From an uncultured Prevotellaceae bacterium (GTDB lineage Bacteria; Bacteroidota; Bacteroidia; Bacteroidales; Muribaculaceae): a DNA stretch of 64,000 nucleotides. The translations under genes were made by a program, and so were the position numbers. Positions 16,329 to 24,742 of this stretch are shown here, piece after piece. A model generated the notes under the pieces. It saw nothing but the letters and a program-made list of their open reading frames with translations. It was not told the origin of the DNA and searched no databases. Every line of letters starts with the position of its first letter. Position 1 is the stretch's first letter. Location of the stretch: NCBI GenBank assembly GCA_900318205.1, contig ONJS01000018.1, positions 1-64,000 on the forward strand, written 5' to 3'.

Positions 16329-17405
16329 TCACTTTGGAAGACCTTCCCAAAACGGCAGAGTGCCATCATCGGCGGCTCCTTTGTTCTCGACGTCGTGTTC
16401 TTCGTCCTTCGGAGTGTCGATTGACGGCTCCTCGGACTTTCCATCTCCGCCGGGGGTGTCTTGCAATAGTTTGTTGGCTTGGTAAACTTTGCCCCAGCAA
16501 TGGGGGCAGCGGACGTAGTTGGTGAAATCCTCCAGGGACTTCTCGGTGATGTTCTCGACACCGCCCTCCTTGGAGAGCACGGCGTCGATGATGGCAATCA
16601 CCTCGGCACGGATTTCGGGTTCCATCTCCTGCACGCGCTCGGCAACGATGTCCTGACGCAGCCAGCCGATATACATGCCGGCGTTCTCGATCACCTGCTG
16701 CTGGAACGTGTGCAGCTGCTCATCGTCAAAGTCAAACTGGTGGCCGCAATAGGGGCAGGTGACGATGTTCCCGCCATTCAGGGCCTTCAACATTAATGTC
16801 AAGTCCATATCGAATTTCCTGCTTAACTGGTCGGTGAGATTGCACTTGGTCAAGGCCTGTCGCATGTACTCAACGGCATGGCGCACCTGCTCGTCGGTGG
16901 CGCTCTTGATGTCCACAAGGAACGTCGAGGGGTTGGCACCCCAACCCATGAGGGTGGAGTATTCATACAGACGCCACTCAAGCACCTTTGCGGGGTTTTC
17001 CTCGTCACGCTTGACGGCAGTCACGCCGATGGAGTGCTCCATCTCGTGGCCGCACTCCGCATTCAGCTTGTAGAGCTCCAGCACGTCATGTCCCAGCGAG
17101 GTGTTCTTGGCAATCCTGCCGGTCATGACAAGGTGAGTGTCGGTCTCGTGACCTTCAACGGGCACGCCAATCTGCTTGTGCACGTCATGGTCGAGGAACC
17201 ACTTCAGGCGCTTGAAGCCTTCCTGTAACGTCTTTTTGAACGAGCCGGGGACGCTGATGTCGCCCTGGGCGTCGATGATGTTGAATCCGTTGACCGCAAC
17301 AGTTACAAGTCCTTCCTGCTCGTCAACATCCTTTGCCTTGATGCCGTACCACTTACTCTTGTACGACATTTCCTTCTTCGGGTTCTGGTTGTTGTTCTTT
17401 CCCAT
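16329..17405 (-). CDS. Prohead serine protease (HK97 family) with two C-terminal zinc-ribbon pairs, 358 aa
   Basis: Cleaves the scaffold/delta domain of the capsid protein during head maturation. Family motifs: NGFNIIDAQGDISVPGSFKK (residues about 39-58), catalytic His in WFLDHDVHKQIG, and catalytic Ser in EHSIGVTAVK. Unusually, the C-terminal half carries two CxxC elements, CPYCGH (near 222) and CPHCWG (near 300), which together could bind one zinc ion, plus an acidic tail. The gene overlaps the portal gene by 53 nt. The C-terminal half may act as scaffold, as the operon lacks a separate scaffold gene. Confidence 0.85.
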   Translation of the reverse strand: MGKNNNQNPKKEMSYKSKWYGIKAKDVDEQEGLVTVAVNGFNIIDAQGDISVPGSFKKTLQEGFKRLKWFLDHDVHKQIGVPVEGHETDTHLVMTGRIAKNTSLGHDVLELYKLNAECGHEMEHSIGVTAVKRDEENPAKVLEWRLYEYSTLMGWGANPSTFLVDIKSATDEQVRHAVEYMRQALTKCNLTDQLSRKFDMDLTLMLKALNGGNIVTCPYCGHQFDFDDEQLHTFQQQVIENAGMYIGWLRQDIVAERVQEMEPEIRAEVIAIIDAVLSKEGGVENITEKSLEDFTNYVRCPHCWGKVYQANKLLQDTPGGDGKSEEPSIDTPKDEEHDVENKGAADDGTLPFWEGLPK

Positions 17406-18834
17406 CTTCCTGTTGGTTATTATCGTTAGTAATTTGTGAATTGAATACTCGCTTAATCTGCGACAACTCCTTGTCGGTCATCTGCCATTTCAGCTTGACG
17501 GCAAGAGGCAATTCGTTTTCGTCAATCATCGCCTCGCCGATCTGGGCACGCCAGTCGTTGAGTGTGATAAGTCCTTTGTCGAACTGATCTGCACAACGCT
17601 CGTTGATGAGTTTCTTGACCTCCTCGGCCTCCTTCAGTCCTTCCTGCAGACAATCAACGCCGCTGAAATCGCAGTCGAGATAATACTTGCTCCCGCCTTC
17701 CTCCATACGCAGGAATACGGTGAAGTCTTTGCAGAAACGCTTGGCCAACGGAATGACTACCGACGAATAGACGGCCTTTTCGGCTGTCGCCTGGTTGCTG
17801 AACGTGGACTGGTCCTTGCGAGGAACGAGCACGCTCGGAATGCCGTAGGCACCGGCAATCGTGATAGCGTCGGCAAGGGTCTCGTCGAAAGGCTGCAGCT
17901 CGCTGATTGAGAGGTTAGTCCGCACAAACGTCATGGGAATGTTTGACACCCCGAAAGGGAACTGGCCCTCGCCAAACCCGTAGTCCTCGGTGAGTTCCTT
18001 GACAAACTCCTTCTTCTCCTCGCTGGTCATGGCCACCGTGCCCGCTTTGTCCTGCTGCTGCTGGACGATGAATCCGACACCGCCGCGCTTGACGTAGATG
18101 ATGTTACGGGCGGAATACACGGCAATGAGGTTGCCGATGGGCTTGCGCAACGGAGCGAGTCGGCTCATGGACTTGAGGAAGCCGATGCGGCCGCCGTATG
18201 AGGGAAGGCCGTCGCGGTCGTGCCATACCTGCCAGGAGGGTATCAACTCACAGGCGTTGACACCGAAATTGAGCTTGTAGCCCGCAATGATGTCGTCGAT
18301 GCCTTCTGGAGTGCACCCGAACAGGGGAATGGAGTAGCCAATACGGGCACGCTCAATCTCCACCCTGTTACTCGGCAGGTTCCAATACGTGTCGCAATAC
18401 TTCCACTTCAGCGCGTCGGCCTTGAGGTGGTCACCCATCGCGGCACGCACATAGGCATTGCCGGTGCAGAGTTTATACACGAAGTGGTTGTAAATAAATT
18501 CGTACCAACCCATGAGGCAGTTGGGATTGTTCAGGATCCCGTTAACGGGATGGCTCAAACGCCACACCACGCTATCGTCATTCGTGCGCTTCACTACGAA
18601 ATTCGCTCCAGCGATGCGGCTGGCGATGAAGTCTATCGGCCAGAACACCTCGGGAACAGTCCTGAACAGCGTGAGGAAATTGTCACTGGCATATTCAGGA
18701 CGCAGGATGCCCTCTATCATCTCGGGTGTGATGACGGAGTATTTGTTCTTGCCTATGGGGGCGTTGACAACAGGGAGAAACTCTTCGGGCTTCTCTCCAG
18801 TCTCCTTCTTCTTGAATTTGTCAAATAATCCCAT
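17353..18834 (-). CDS. Portal protein, HK97 family, 493 aa
   Basis: Forms the dodecameric portal through which DNA is packaged. Family features: early segment FWPIDFIASRIAGANFVVKR, the conserved NPNCLMGWYEFIYNHFVYKLCTGNAYV (residues about 100-127), and a core ending in AGAYGIPSVLVPRKDQSTFSNQATAEKAVY. The C terminus is disordered and Gln/Glu-rich. Length is normal for the family. It is the first gene behind late promoter copy a and overlaps the protease gene, consistent with portal-protease-capsid order. Confidence 0.92.
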   Translation of the reverse strand: MGLFDKFKKKETGEKPEEFLPVVNAPIGKNKYSVITPEMIEGILRPEYASDNFLTLFRTVPEVFWPIDFIASRIAGANFVVKRTNDDSVVWRLSHPVNGILNNPNCLMGWYEFIYNHFVYKLCTGNAYVRAAMGDHLKADALKWKYCDTYWNLPSNRVEIERARIGYSIPLFGCTPEGIDDIIAGYKLNFGVNACELIPSWQVWHDRDGLPSYGGRIGFLKSMSRLAPLRKPIGNLIAVYSARNIIYVKRGGVGFIVQQQQDKAGTVAMTSEEKKEFVKELTEDYGFGEGQFPFGVSNIPMTFVRTNLSISELQPFDETLADAITIAGAYGIPSVLVPRKDQSTFSNQATAEKAVYSSVVIPLAKRFCKDFTVFLRMEEGGSKYYLDCDFSGVDCLQEGLKEAEEVKKLINERCADQFDKGLITLNDWRAQIGEAMIDENELPLAVKLKWQMTDKELSQIKRVFNSQITNDNNQQEDGKEQQPEPEEGNVVQE

Positions 18835-18851
18835 GCGTTAAGTGTTTTGTG

Positions 18852-18903
18852 CAAATGTAGTCGCATACTTTTTCGGTCGGTGCAATTTTTTGAAATCTCA
18901 AAA
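18852..18903 (-). promoter_or_regulatory. Late promoter, copy a (head-tail operon)
   Basis: Minus strand: 25-bp box at 18879-18903 (core TTTTGAGATTTCAAAAAATT), 19 bp, then TACATTTG at 18852-18859, a perfect -7 element; ATG of the portal gene lies 17 nt downstream. The box and spacing match the other three late promoters. Confidence 0.7.
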
Positions 18904-18910
18904 ACACGAA

Positions 18911-18929
18911 AAGAGGCAAAACGCCTCTT
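18911..18929 (-). terminator. Hairpin after the large terminase gene
   Basis: AAGAGGC pairs with GCCTCTT around a 5-nt loop on the minus strand, followed by TTTCGTGTTTTTG. The T-run is interrupted, so it may be a leaky terminator. It separates the terminase transcript from late promoter copy a. Confidence 0.55.
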
Positions 18930-18973
18930 AACTTGTTTGTCTTTAACGCATTATGAATCGTGGTGCAGCAAAC

Positions 18974-21007
18974 CTAAATTTTCACGGCATAGGAAACAAA
19001 GCCGCTCAGCAGCACGCTCGCCTCCATGTCGCGCCCCTTATCGGCATTGTAGTCCAGCAGATGAGTGACGAACTCGGAATAGTCCGCGCTCTCATTGACG
19101 GCCGTCTCGTTGAAAAGGACATAGGAACGGACGTAATCGCTCGTCGCGGCAATACGCCTGGCCGGGTCGTGTTCCTCATCGCACACCCTCACGGGCATAC
19201 CTGCATACACACGCAGCTTTCGCACGAACTGGTAATAGGCATCTCCGCATTCGACGATGCACATGTCGCCATTGCGCCCCTGGACGGCGGCGGCAATCTC
19301 GTCCGTCGAGGTGTTGTCATGGTACACCACATCGACCACACGCCACTTGTCGCCGACCTTGCAGCCCTCAAGCAGGCAGAACTTGCCGTTAATGTTTGGC
19401 AGCATATAGATGATGCGGCGCGAGATATCGGCCTTGTCAGATGTGGCAGGGTTATAGAAGTGCAGTGCGCCATCACGGGCGAAGAGATTGCGCTTGCGGC
19501 GGTTGCAGAACAATATGAACTCTTCCCTTAACAGGTCATGCACCACATAGCGGAAACAGTCGGAAAGGTGGCCGTGCTCCTCGTAGGTCTGGTTCGTGGT
19601 CTTATTCTTGACTTTCGTCTTGAGGATAGCGCCGTTAGCGTCCTTCTGCACGCTCAGGTAGTCCTCAATGGAGTTGCTGCAGTCCTTGCCGATGGTGATG
19701 TCTATGCCTGGCACTTCACCCTCTAATATGGCGTTGATGAATTCGCCAGTCATTGCCACGCTCGGGTTTTTGTCGCCAACGCAGTCAACAACCTCGACTC
19801 CCTCACGTTCCAGGGTGAATAAGAAAAGGTCGAGCCATGACCGCTTTTCGTCGTCGATGGTGTTTGCAGCTCTCGTGCTGGCATCGCCGTGAAGGTATAG
19901 TTTGTCGAAATAGCGCAACTGACGCAAGCGGTCGGCCAGGCGCTTGCCGGCACGCTTGACGGTGTTGTCAGGACTCTCGGCGCAGATCTCGTCAAACTGA
20001 CTGATGTGGTGCCCGTCCTCATTGACATACTGCCACAATGAAATGGAGATGTATGGCAATACGTTGTTATCGACGCTTACATGTATTGGGTAGTTCTGGT
20101 TGTATTCCACGGCCGAGGTGTGGGCACCCATATTGAACGAGCCGAAAAACTCGCTGCCAGTGCGTATGACACCCCACTCGCCAAGGGCATAGATGCGGAA
20201 GTAGTCAGGGTCTTTGAGTCGGTCTTTCTCAAAGTCTGTGACGCACTGCTCATCATAGAAGCCGAAAGTGCCGTCAGGACTTCCAACGACCCAAAAGTTA
20301 TTGAGGTAGGTGGATTGTATCAGCACGATATCCGGGGCGTGTTCCTCCATCTCTCCAGTGCGAGGGTTGAGGAATGTCTTTGCCTCGTTCATCCGCAGGG
20401 ACTTGACTTCTGTAAGTTCATCGGGGATTGTGCAGCCGTCAATGGTCACACGCATGGGAACGTCATGCCACTTCTCACCGTCAAGCCATGACTTCTTTAT
20501 CCAGTGGGTTTCCCGTATGGGGTTGAAAGTTCCAATGATCTGCTGGCCGCGCTTGCCCCTTAATCGCTTGCGGATTTGCTTGAAGTCGCTCTCCTCGAAC
20601 TCGCTGAACTCTTCAAGCTGCACGCGCTTGTAGTTCGATATACCTTTGATTTTCTCGCTGTCATCAAGGCCGGTGAAGTCGATTTTCGCGCCGTTGTAGG
20701 TGCAGCGGATGCTGTTCTTTGTGAACTTGAAATAGTCCTCCATGTTGAGCTGCTTGCACGACACGCGGAAGTCCTCAAAGATTGATTTCTCGATGCTGGC
20801 ACCGACCTTGCGGAAGATGAGCGTGTTTTCTCCGTCAAACAAAGTCATAATCAATATCACCTGGGCGGTGCTGTAGGACTTTGCCGAGGAACTGCCGCCG
20901 TAAAGGATGATAAAACGCACCGACGGAAGACGCAGGAACTTGAGCAGCTGCCACCCGTTCGGGTTGAACATCCGATAATCGAAGCGATATGTTACCTCAT
21001 TTGACAT
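18974..21007 (-). CDS. terL: Terminase large subunit, 677 aa
   Basis: DNA packaging motor. ATPase domain: Walker A LYGGSSSAKSYS at residues 35-46, Walker B/catalytic Glu in RVQLEEFSEF (about 129-138), and coupling motif IGTFNPIRETHW. The nuclease domain includes the acidic LHGDASTR (about 375) and later metal-site carboxylates near DCFRYVVHDLL. At 677 aa it is longer than usual (450-600); the extra C-terminal region (after about 540) contains a second beta/alpha unit, possibly a duplicated RNase H-like fold. Preceded by the small subunit. Ends with TAG. Confidence 0.93.
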   Translation of the reverse strand: MSNEVTYRFDYRMFNPNGWQLLKFLRLPSVRFIILYGGSSSAKSYSTAQVILIMTLFDGENTLIFRKVGASIEKSIFEDFRVSCKQLNMEDYFKFTKNSIRCTYNGAKIDFTGLDDSEKIKGISNYKRVQLEEFSEFEESDFKQIRKRLRGKRGQQIIGTFNPIRETHWIKKSWLDGEKWHDVPMRVTIDGCTIPDELTEVKSLRMNEAKTFLNPRTGEMEEHAPDIVLIQSTYLNNFWVVGSPDGTFGFYDEQCVTDFEKDRLKDPDYFRIYALGEWGVIRTGSEFFGSFNMGAHTSAVEYNQNYPIHVSVDNNVLPYISISLWQYVNEDGHHISQFDEICAESPDNTVKRAGKRLADRLRQLRYFDKLYLHGDASTRAANTIDDEKRSWLDLFLFTLEREGVEVVDCVGDKNPSVAMTGEFINAILEGEVPGIDITIGKDCSNSIEDYLSVQKDANGAILKTKVKNKTTNQTYEEHGHLSDCFRYVVHDLLREEFILFCNRRKRNLFARDGALHFYNPATSDKADISRRIIYMLPNINGKFCLLEGCKVGDKWRVVDVVYHDNTSTDEIAAAVQGRNGDMCIVECGDAYYQFVRKLRVYAGMPVRVCDEEHDPARRIAATSDYVRSYVLFNETAVNESADYSEFVTHLLDYNADKGRDMEASVLLSGFVSYAVKI

Positions 21008-21094
21008 TTTGCTTTATCTTCCTTTTTGACACAAGCGTCACTTTTGGTGGTTTTCATTGGCAATTTGCCAAAAATACAGTTGTGTTACATTTTG

Positions 21095-21637
21095 CTATTC
21101 CTCATCTTTGGGCAGACCAAAGTCCATGATGCGTTTTCCGTCAAGCGACACGCCGCCGTTGACGTTCACCTCCTTGGGTGCCTCCCAACCGTTCATGGAT
21201 GCCAACAGGCGCGCCGCCTCGGTCTTTCCGTTGAACTCGTAAGTCACCTCGCCGCGCTTGTTCTTGATCTTCTTGATGGCCTTCCTCATCCGCTTGGGCA
21301 TCTGGTTGGGAGCCTTTAACTTTGTCTTGCCGGTCGCCTCATCGACATAGTACATGTCAGAGGGGTCAACGTCGATGATGCCCATCAGCACCTCCTCGAC
21401 TCGCTTGCGGTCAACCTTGAACTGCTCTGCACGCTCGGCCATCAGCTCCTCGACCCTTGCTGAAACCTTGCTATCGTCGAGTAGTCTGCTGGCATTGCTC
21501 CAGATCGTCGCAGGTTTTTGGTTGGCGCAGTTGTATGCGAGGCGGTAGGCCTCGCTGGCGATGCCTATGTCAACGTAGTGCTGGCAGAACAGTTCCTGCT
21601 TTGGTGTGAGTCTCTTGTTTTTGTCTTTTTGTGCCAT
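21095..21637 (-). CDS. terS: Terminase small subunit (Terminase_2 type), 180 aa
   Basis: Recognises the packaging site and loads the large subunit. The N-terminal helix-turn-helix with LTPKQELFCQHYVDIGIASEAYRLAY (residues 11-36) is the family signature, and the oligomerisation helix follows (RVEELMAERAEQFKVDRKRVEEVLM). It lies 87 bp upstream of terL in the same direction. The intergenic gap has a TTGGCAATTTGCCAA inverted repeat. Ends with TAG. Confidence 0.88.
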   Translation of the reverse strand: MAQKDKNKRLTPKQELFCQHYVDIGIASEAYRLAYNCANQKPATIWSNASRLLDDSKVSARVEELMAERAEQFKVDRKRVEEVLMGIIDVDPSDMYYVDEATGKTKLKAPNQMPKRMRKAIKKIKNKRGEVTYEFNGKTEAARLLASMNGWEAPKEVNVNGGVSLDGKRIMDFGLPKDEE

Positions 21638-21701
21638 AGTGATGGTGCGTATAATTTAGGTTATTTGATGCGCATAAAAAAGCGTGAAATGTGCGTTAAA
21701 T

Positions 21702-21741
21702 GCGTTTTTGTGTTCCAAAAATGGCGTTTTGCGTTCCAAAA
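21702..21741. repeat. Tandem direct repeat upstream of terS
   Basis: GCGTTTTTGTGTTCCAAAA (21702-21720) and GCGTTTTGCGTTCCAAAA (21724-21741) are near-identical and spaced one repeat apart (22 bp). They sit between the divergent small terminase gene and the SLOG gene. Packaging (cos/pac) recognition site or operator are the main candidates; I cannot decide. Confidence 0.5.
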
Positions 21742-21826
21742 GGGCGGTAAATTGTTCGATTTTGTGACTTATCTTGATTTTCCCCGATTTTTATTTTTGT
21801 TTTTGATGATTTTTCCCGCTTTTTTC

Positions 21827-21884
21827 TTTGGAGTGTTGGGATTTTGACCGAAATTTGCAAAGTAATAAGTAAGTCAAACCACCA
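21827..21884 (+). promoter_or_regulatory. Promoter and leader element of the SLOG gene
   Basis: TTTG (21827-21830), 19 bp, GAAATTTG (21850-21857), then leader element AAGTCAAACCACC at 21872-21884 and ATG at 21897. This is the only plus-strand copy of the leader element and matches the promoter type at 4926-4956. Confidence 0.65.
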
Positions 21885-21896
21885 AAAAACTGAATA

Positions 21897-22241
21897 ATGG
21901 AACTTAAACTCGCTATCGTTGGCAGCAGGACAATCCAACAAGTCAACATCGCACGCATTATCAAGGACAACTTCGCAGACCCTGACGTGATCATCACGGG
22001 AGGGGCCAAAGGCGTCGATTCCATCGCCGAGGATTTCGCCCGCTCGCACGGCATTGAGCTGGTGATCTTCAGGCCGGACTATAAGGCACACCTCAGAGGC
22101 GCACCCATACGACGCAATGAACGCATAGTAAATGAGTGCAGTTACCTGCTCGCCATCTGGGACGGCAAGAGCAAGGGCACCAGATACACCATTAATTATG
22201 CGATTAAGATGGGTAAGCCTGTCCATGTCGTAAGGGTTTAA
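21897..22241 (+). CDS. SLOG-domain (YspA/DUF2493-like) nucleotide-binding protein, 114 aa
   Basis: Rossmann-like fold with IVGSRTIQQVN at the N terminus and the SLOG signature ITGGAKGVDSIAEDFARSHGIEL (residues about 34-56), then RNERIVNECSYLLAIWDGKSKGT. SLOG proteins bind nucleotides or nucleotide-derived ligands (DprA, LOG and YspA types) and occur in phages next to defence or nucleotide-metabolism genes. It is transcribed on its own on the plus strand and meets the ParB-phosphoribosyltransferase gene tail to tail with a 4-nt overlap. Confidence 0.8.
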   Translation: MELKLAIVGSRTIQQVNIARIIKDNFADPDVIITGGAKGVDSIAEDFARSHGIELVIFRPDYKAHLRGAPIRRNERIVNECSYLLAIWDGKSKGTRYTINYAIKMGKPVHVVRV

Positions 22242-23182
22242 TGGTTGTTGATGCCCATGATGTTGACGACGTTGTAGTCCTGCATCAGCGCGTTGCAGTG
22301 CAGCATCGTCGATCCCGTAGTGATGATGTCGTCAAAAAAGATGATTGACCGCTCAGCTGGCGGCGTCCACTCAAACTCGGGATGCACCCTGTTTTTATTC
22401 TTCGATACTATCAGATCCGCATGGTAAGGTATGCCAAGCATTCCGGCGAGCGCCTCACAGCAGCCGTCGGCGAAGTTATGCTCCTTATGGCGGCGCTTGG
22501 GAGCGGAAACGATGCACCATCCGTCGAGGTGACGGATGCCCAGCTGCCTGACGCAGGCCACGGCGTTCTCAGCGAAAACGGCCATGTTGTCGTCATTCTC
22601 CTTGATGTCGTAGATTGAATAGCCGTCCTTTGTCACGTTGAACAGCGAGAGGTAGCCGCGTTCCATCGCCTTGTGGAAACCGAAATGCGGCACGAGGTCT
22701 GACTTCGCGCCGCTGGACTTCTTGCCGCGCTGCCACGCCTTCTTTTTCTTCTCCTGCTGCTCCTGGTAGTCGCTGTCGGTGTCGAAGTCGATGCCGCAGT
22801 CAACGATGAGGCCGTCATCCCAGTTGAACGCCAGCTCCTCGGTGTCCCATTCGCCGAAATTGGAATTGTCCTTCAACAGGATCTGGCGCACCTGGTCCAT
22901 CGGGGTGTCTGCCGGGATGACCTTGCACGGGGCGTCGGCCATGCCGAGGTGACGCATGGCCTTGAGCCTCATGTTGCCGCCGATGACGACATACTTTGAG
23001 CCGCTCGGGTAAACGAGCAGCTCACGCAGATAGAGCATGTCGGGCTGTGTCCTTATGCTCTCGCAAAGCAGGTCGAACCTCTCGTCCTTGATGGTACGGG
23101 GATTCCGGGGCAGCCCCTTCAGCTGCCCTCGGTTCCCCACTATCTTGGCAAGAGGGATTATTTCAGTGTTGACGATTTCCAT
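22238..23182 (-). CDS. ParB/Srx-domain protein fused to a phosphoribosyltransferase domain, 314 aa
   Basis: Residues 1-110 are a ParB/sulfiredoxin-fold domain (RGQLKGLPRNPR, ELLVYPSGSKYVVIGGNMRLKAMRHLG). The second half is a ComF-type phosphoribosyltransferase with the PRPP-binding loop IIFFDDIITTGSTM (about 283-296) and cysteine-containing helix NFADGCCEALAGMLG. A linker with a lysine-rich patch joins them. A paralogous ParB-Srx protein at 32436-33101 shares the KGQLKGLPKNPR box and sits next to a glycosyltransferase. The pairing suggests a nucleotide- or DNA-modifying enzyme rather than a partition protein, which is inference. Immediately follows the epimerase gene in the operon. Confidence 0.8.
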   Translation of the reverse strand: MEIVNTEIIPLAKIVGNRGQLKGLPRNPRTIKDERFDLLCESIRTQPDMLYLRELLVYPSGSKYVVIGGNMRLKAMRHLGMADAPCKVIPADTPMDQVRQILLKDNSNFGEWDTEELAFNWDDGLIVDCGIDFDTDSDYQEQQEKKKKAWQRGKKSSGAKSDLVPHFGFHKAMERGYLSLFNVTKDGYSIYDIKENDDNMAVFAENAVACVRQLGIRHLDGWCIVSAPKRRHKEHNFADGCCEALAGMLGIPYHADLIVSKNKNRVHPEFEWTPPAERSIIFFDDIITTGSTMLHCNALMQDYNVVNIMGINNH

Positions 23183-24019
23183 CTATACACAAATATTGAC
23201 GTCTTCGATTTTCATACCGTCCCTCTCGCCTAAAATGGCGTCCAATCCTGCCTGCACGGTTTTGTAGTGCAAAGATAGTGAAATAATCCCATCCTCCACG
23301 CTCTGTCTGAAATTGTCACGCGGGCGCACCTCGCCGTTGAAGCGCAGTTTGCACCCGTTGCGGGCGCTCACCTCACGTGCGAAGTCGGCCACCGTCATCT
23401 CCTCGGGGTTCGCCACGTTGAGGATGCGGACCCGCCACGTCTGGTAACTTAATTCATTGTGCGGCATTATCATAACCTGATAGAGACCAGTCACCGCGTC
23501 CTCGATGTGGGTGAAATGGCGTTTGTTGTCGCCCATGTTGTAGATATCCACAACGTCGTCGTTCATGAGATGCCAAAGTAGAGTCCCCTCACGCGGATCG
23601 GGACCATAGACGTTGTGGAGACGCACGCCCCATGCGTCATCGTGGTAGAGGCGGGCGTACTGCTCATCAAACCGTTTGGAAAGTCCGTACATCGACGTGG
23701 CGTTTCCCGGAGCGGCGGTGGATGACGAGGCATACACCAGGCGAATGCCGCGGTTGGCGCACTCGGCACACACGCGGATGAAGGTGTCGATGTTGTCTTT
23801 GCGGATCTGCTCGGTGTCAGTGTTGAACACTGACGTCTGGGCGGCAAGGTGGAACACACCTGCAATACTGTCGGCCGTGTCAAGCACGCTGCCGATGTCC
23901 TCAACCTCGGTGCCGTCCTTTCGGTCTATGCCGATGACCTCATGGCCTTTTGCCGTGAGGAAAGCAACGAGGGCCGTTCCGATAAAGCCCCCGCTGCCGG
24001 TAACAATGTATTTACTCAT
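23183..24019 (-). CDS. NAD-dependent epimerase/dehydratase (SDR family), 278 aa
   Basis: Start at ATG 24019 (MSKYIVTGSGGFIGTALV), giving a canonical Rossmann GxxGxxG motif at residues 8-13. The catalytic Tyr-x3-Lys is YGLSK with an upstream SSS (YASSSTAAPGNATSMYGLSKR, about 104-124). GDNKRHFTHIEDAV is the usual substrate-binding region. The enzyme would act on an NDP-sugar. Stop (TAG) directly abuts the ATG of the ParB-phosphoribosyltransferase gene. A sugar nucleotide enzyme here fits the glycosyltransferase at 31.7 kb. Confidence 0.87.
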   Translation of the reverse strand: MSKYIVTGSGGFIGTALVAFLTAKGHEVIGIDRKDGTEVEDIGSVLDTADSIAGVFHLAAQTSVFNTDTEQIRKDNIDTFIRVCAECANRGIRLVYASSSTAAPGNATSMYGLSKRFDEQYARLYHDDAWGVRLHNVYGPDPREGTLLWHLMNDDVVDIYNMGDNKRHFTHIEDAVTGLYQVMIMPHNELSYQTWRVRILNVANPEEMTVADFAREVSARNGCKLRFNGEVRPRDNFRQSVEDGIISLSLHYKTVQAGLDAILGERDGMKIEDVNICV

Positions 24020-24023
24020 ATCT

Positions 24024-24230
24024 TCAGAAGTTTTTGAAAACACCTGCGAGCCACAGCAACGCCATGAATAAAGACCAGGTGCCAAGGGACGTGGCGACGA
24101 ACGTCATGCAGGCCTTGCGGCCCACAAGTTCGCCCTTGGTTCTTTTCTTGAACTCTCGCAGGCTTTGGATTAAACTGATTGTCGGTACCAATATCAGGAT
24201 GACCGAAGCGATGACAGACATTACCCTCAT
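24024..24230 (-). CDS. Small two-helix membrane protein, 68 aa
   Basis: Two predicted transmembrane segments (SVIASVILILVPTISLI and TSLGTWSLFMALLWLAGVF) around a basic loop. ATGA overlap with the gene upstream. Function unknown; possibly an accessory membrane protein of the phage. Confidence 0.65.
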   Translation of the reverse strand: MRVMSVIASVILILVPTISLIQSLREFKKRTKGELVGRKACMTFVATSLGTWSLFMALLWLAGVFKNF

Positions 24231-24535
24231 CGCCCTTCCTCCCTCAATTTCCTTATCAGTGCATCGACATAGCGGAGGATTGTGTTTGCCAGTTCCTCCT
24301 CGTTGGGCAGTCCGCTGTCGCCGGTGAAGTATTTCTCAAGCATCTCGGCGGCTGTCTCGATACGCAGCAGCTGCCAATACTCCTCGTCATGCTCGATGGT
24401 GGAGCCGTAGGGGTTCATCTGGGTGGCGATGACCTCTGCCTTTACCTCTTCGAGTGTCTTGTTCTGTCGCTTGGTTTGCAGTAGCTGGAGGACTGCGACG
24501 ACGGCCACCAGTACCATGAATGTTGTTAAAATCAT
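24227..24535 (-). CDS. Membrane-anchored small protein, 102 aa
   Basis: One N-terminal hydrophobic segment (TTFMVLVAVVAVLQLLQ), then a charged cytoplasmic helical domain. Stop overlaps the next start (ATGA). Not recognised. Confidence 0.65.
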   Translation of the reverse strand: MILTTFMVLVAVVAVLQLLQTKRQNKTLEEVKAEVIATQMNPYGSTIEHDEEYWQLLRIETAAEMLEKYFTGDSGLPNEEELANTILRYVDALIRKLREEGR

Positions 24536-24544
24536 AATGTTACT

Positions 24545-24739
24545 TTATTTTAGACGTAATTTAAGTTTGAAATTAAGTTTCTCGCATCTGCGCTTATAGA
24601 AGTCGCGCTCAATGGTTACAATGTTTATGACATCTATAATGTCATTTCCAGACAATTCATGTTTTTCAATGAATCGTTTCTTGTCTTCACAAGGTATTTT
24701 TTTTGTCAATACCCTTACTATTTCGTCAAATGTTACCAT
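24545..24739 (-). CDS. Small hypothetical protein, 64 aa
   Basis: Helical, charged; the C-terminal 25 residues are strongly basic (FYKRRCEKLNFKLKLRLK). Lies 3 nt below the MazG-like gene. Its local base composition is more A/T-rich than neighbours. Not recognised. Confidence 0.6.
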   Translation of the reverse strand: MVTFDEIVRVLTKKIPCEDKKRFIEKHELSGNDIIDVINIVTIERDFYKRRCEKLNFKLKLRLK

Positions 24740-24742
24740 AAC

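Noticed and set aside
16292-16597. Long N-terminal extension of the capsid gene
   Set aside because: Upstream 102 codons are Ser/Pro/Arg-rich, overlap the protease gene in another frame and precede a clear MTEEQKKELEAQ start.
18835-18973. Read-through extension of the terminase after TAG
   Set aside because: The frame stays open past TAG by chance through a hairpin and late promoter box; I see no evidence of suppression beyond the doubtful CUA tRNA-like elements.
21696-22226. 176-codon minus-strand frame opposite the SLOG gene
   Set aside because: It is antisense to a well-recognised SLOG protein and includes the promoter; composition is unlike real proteins here.
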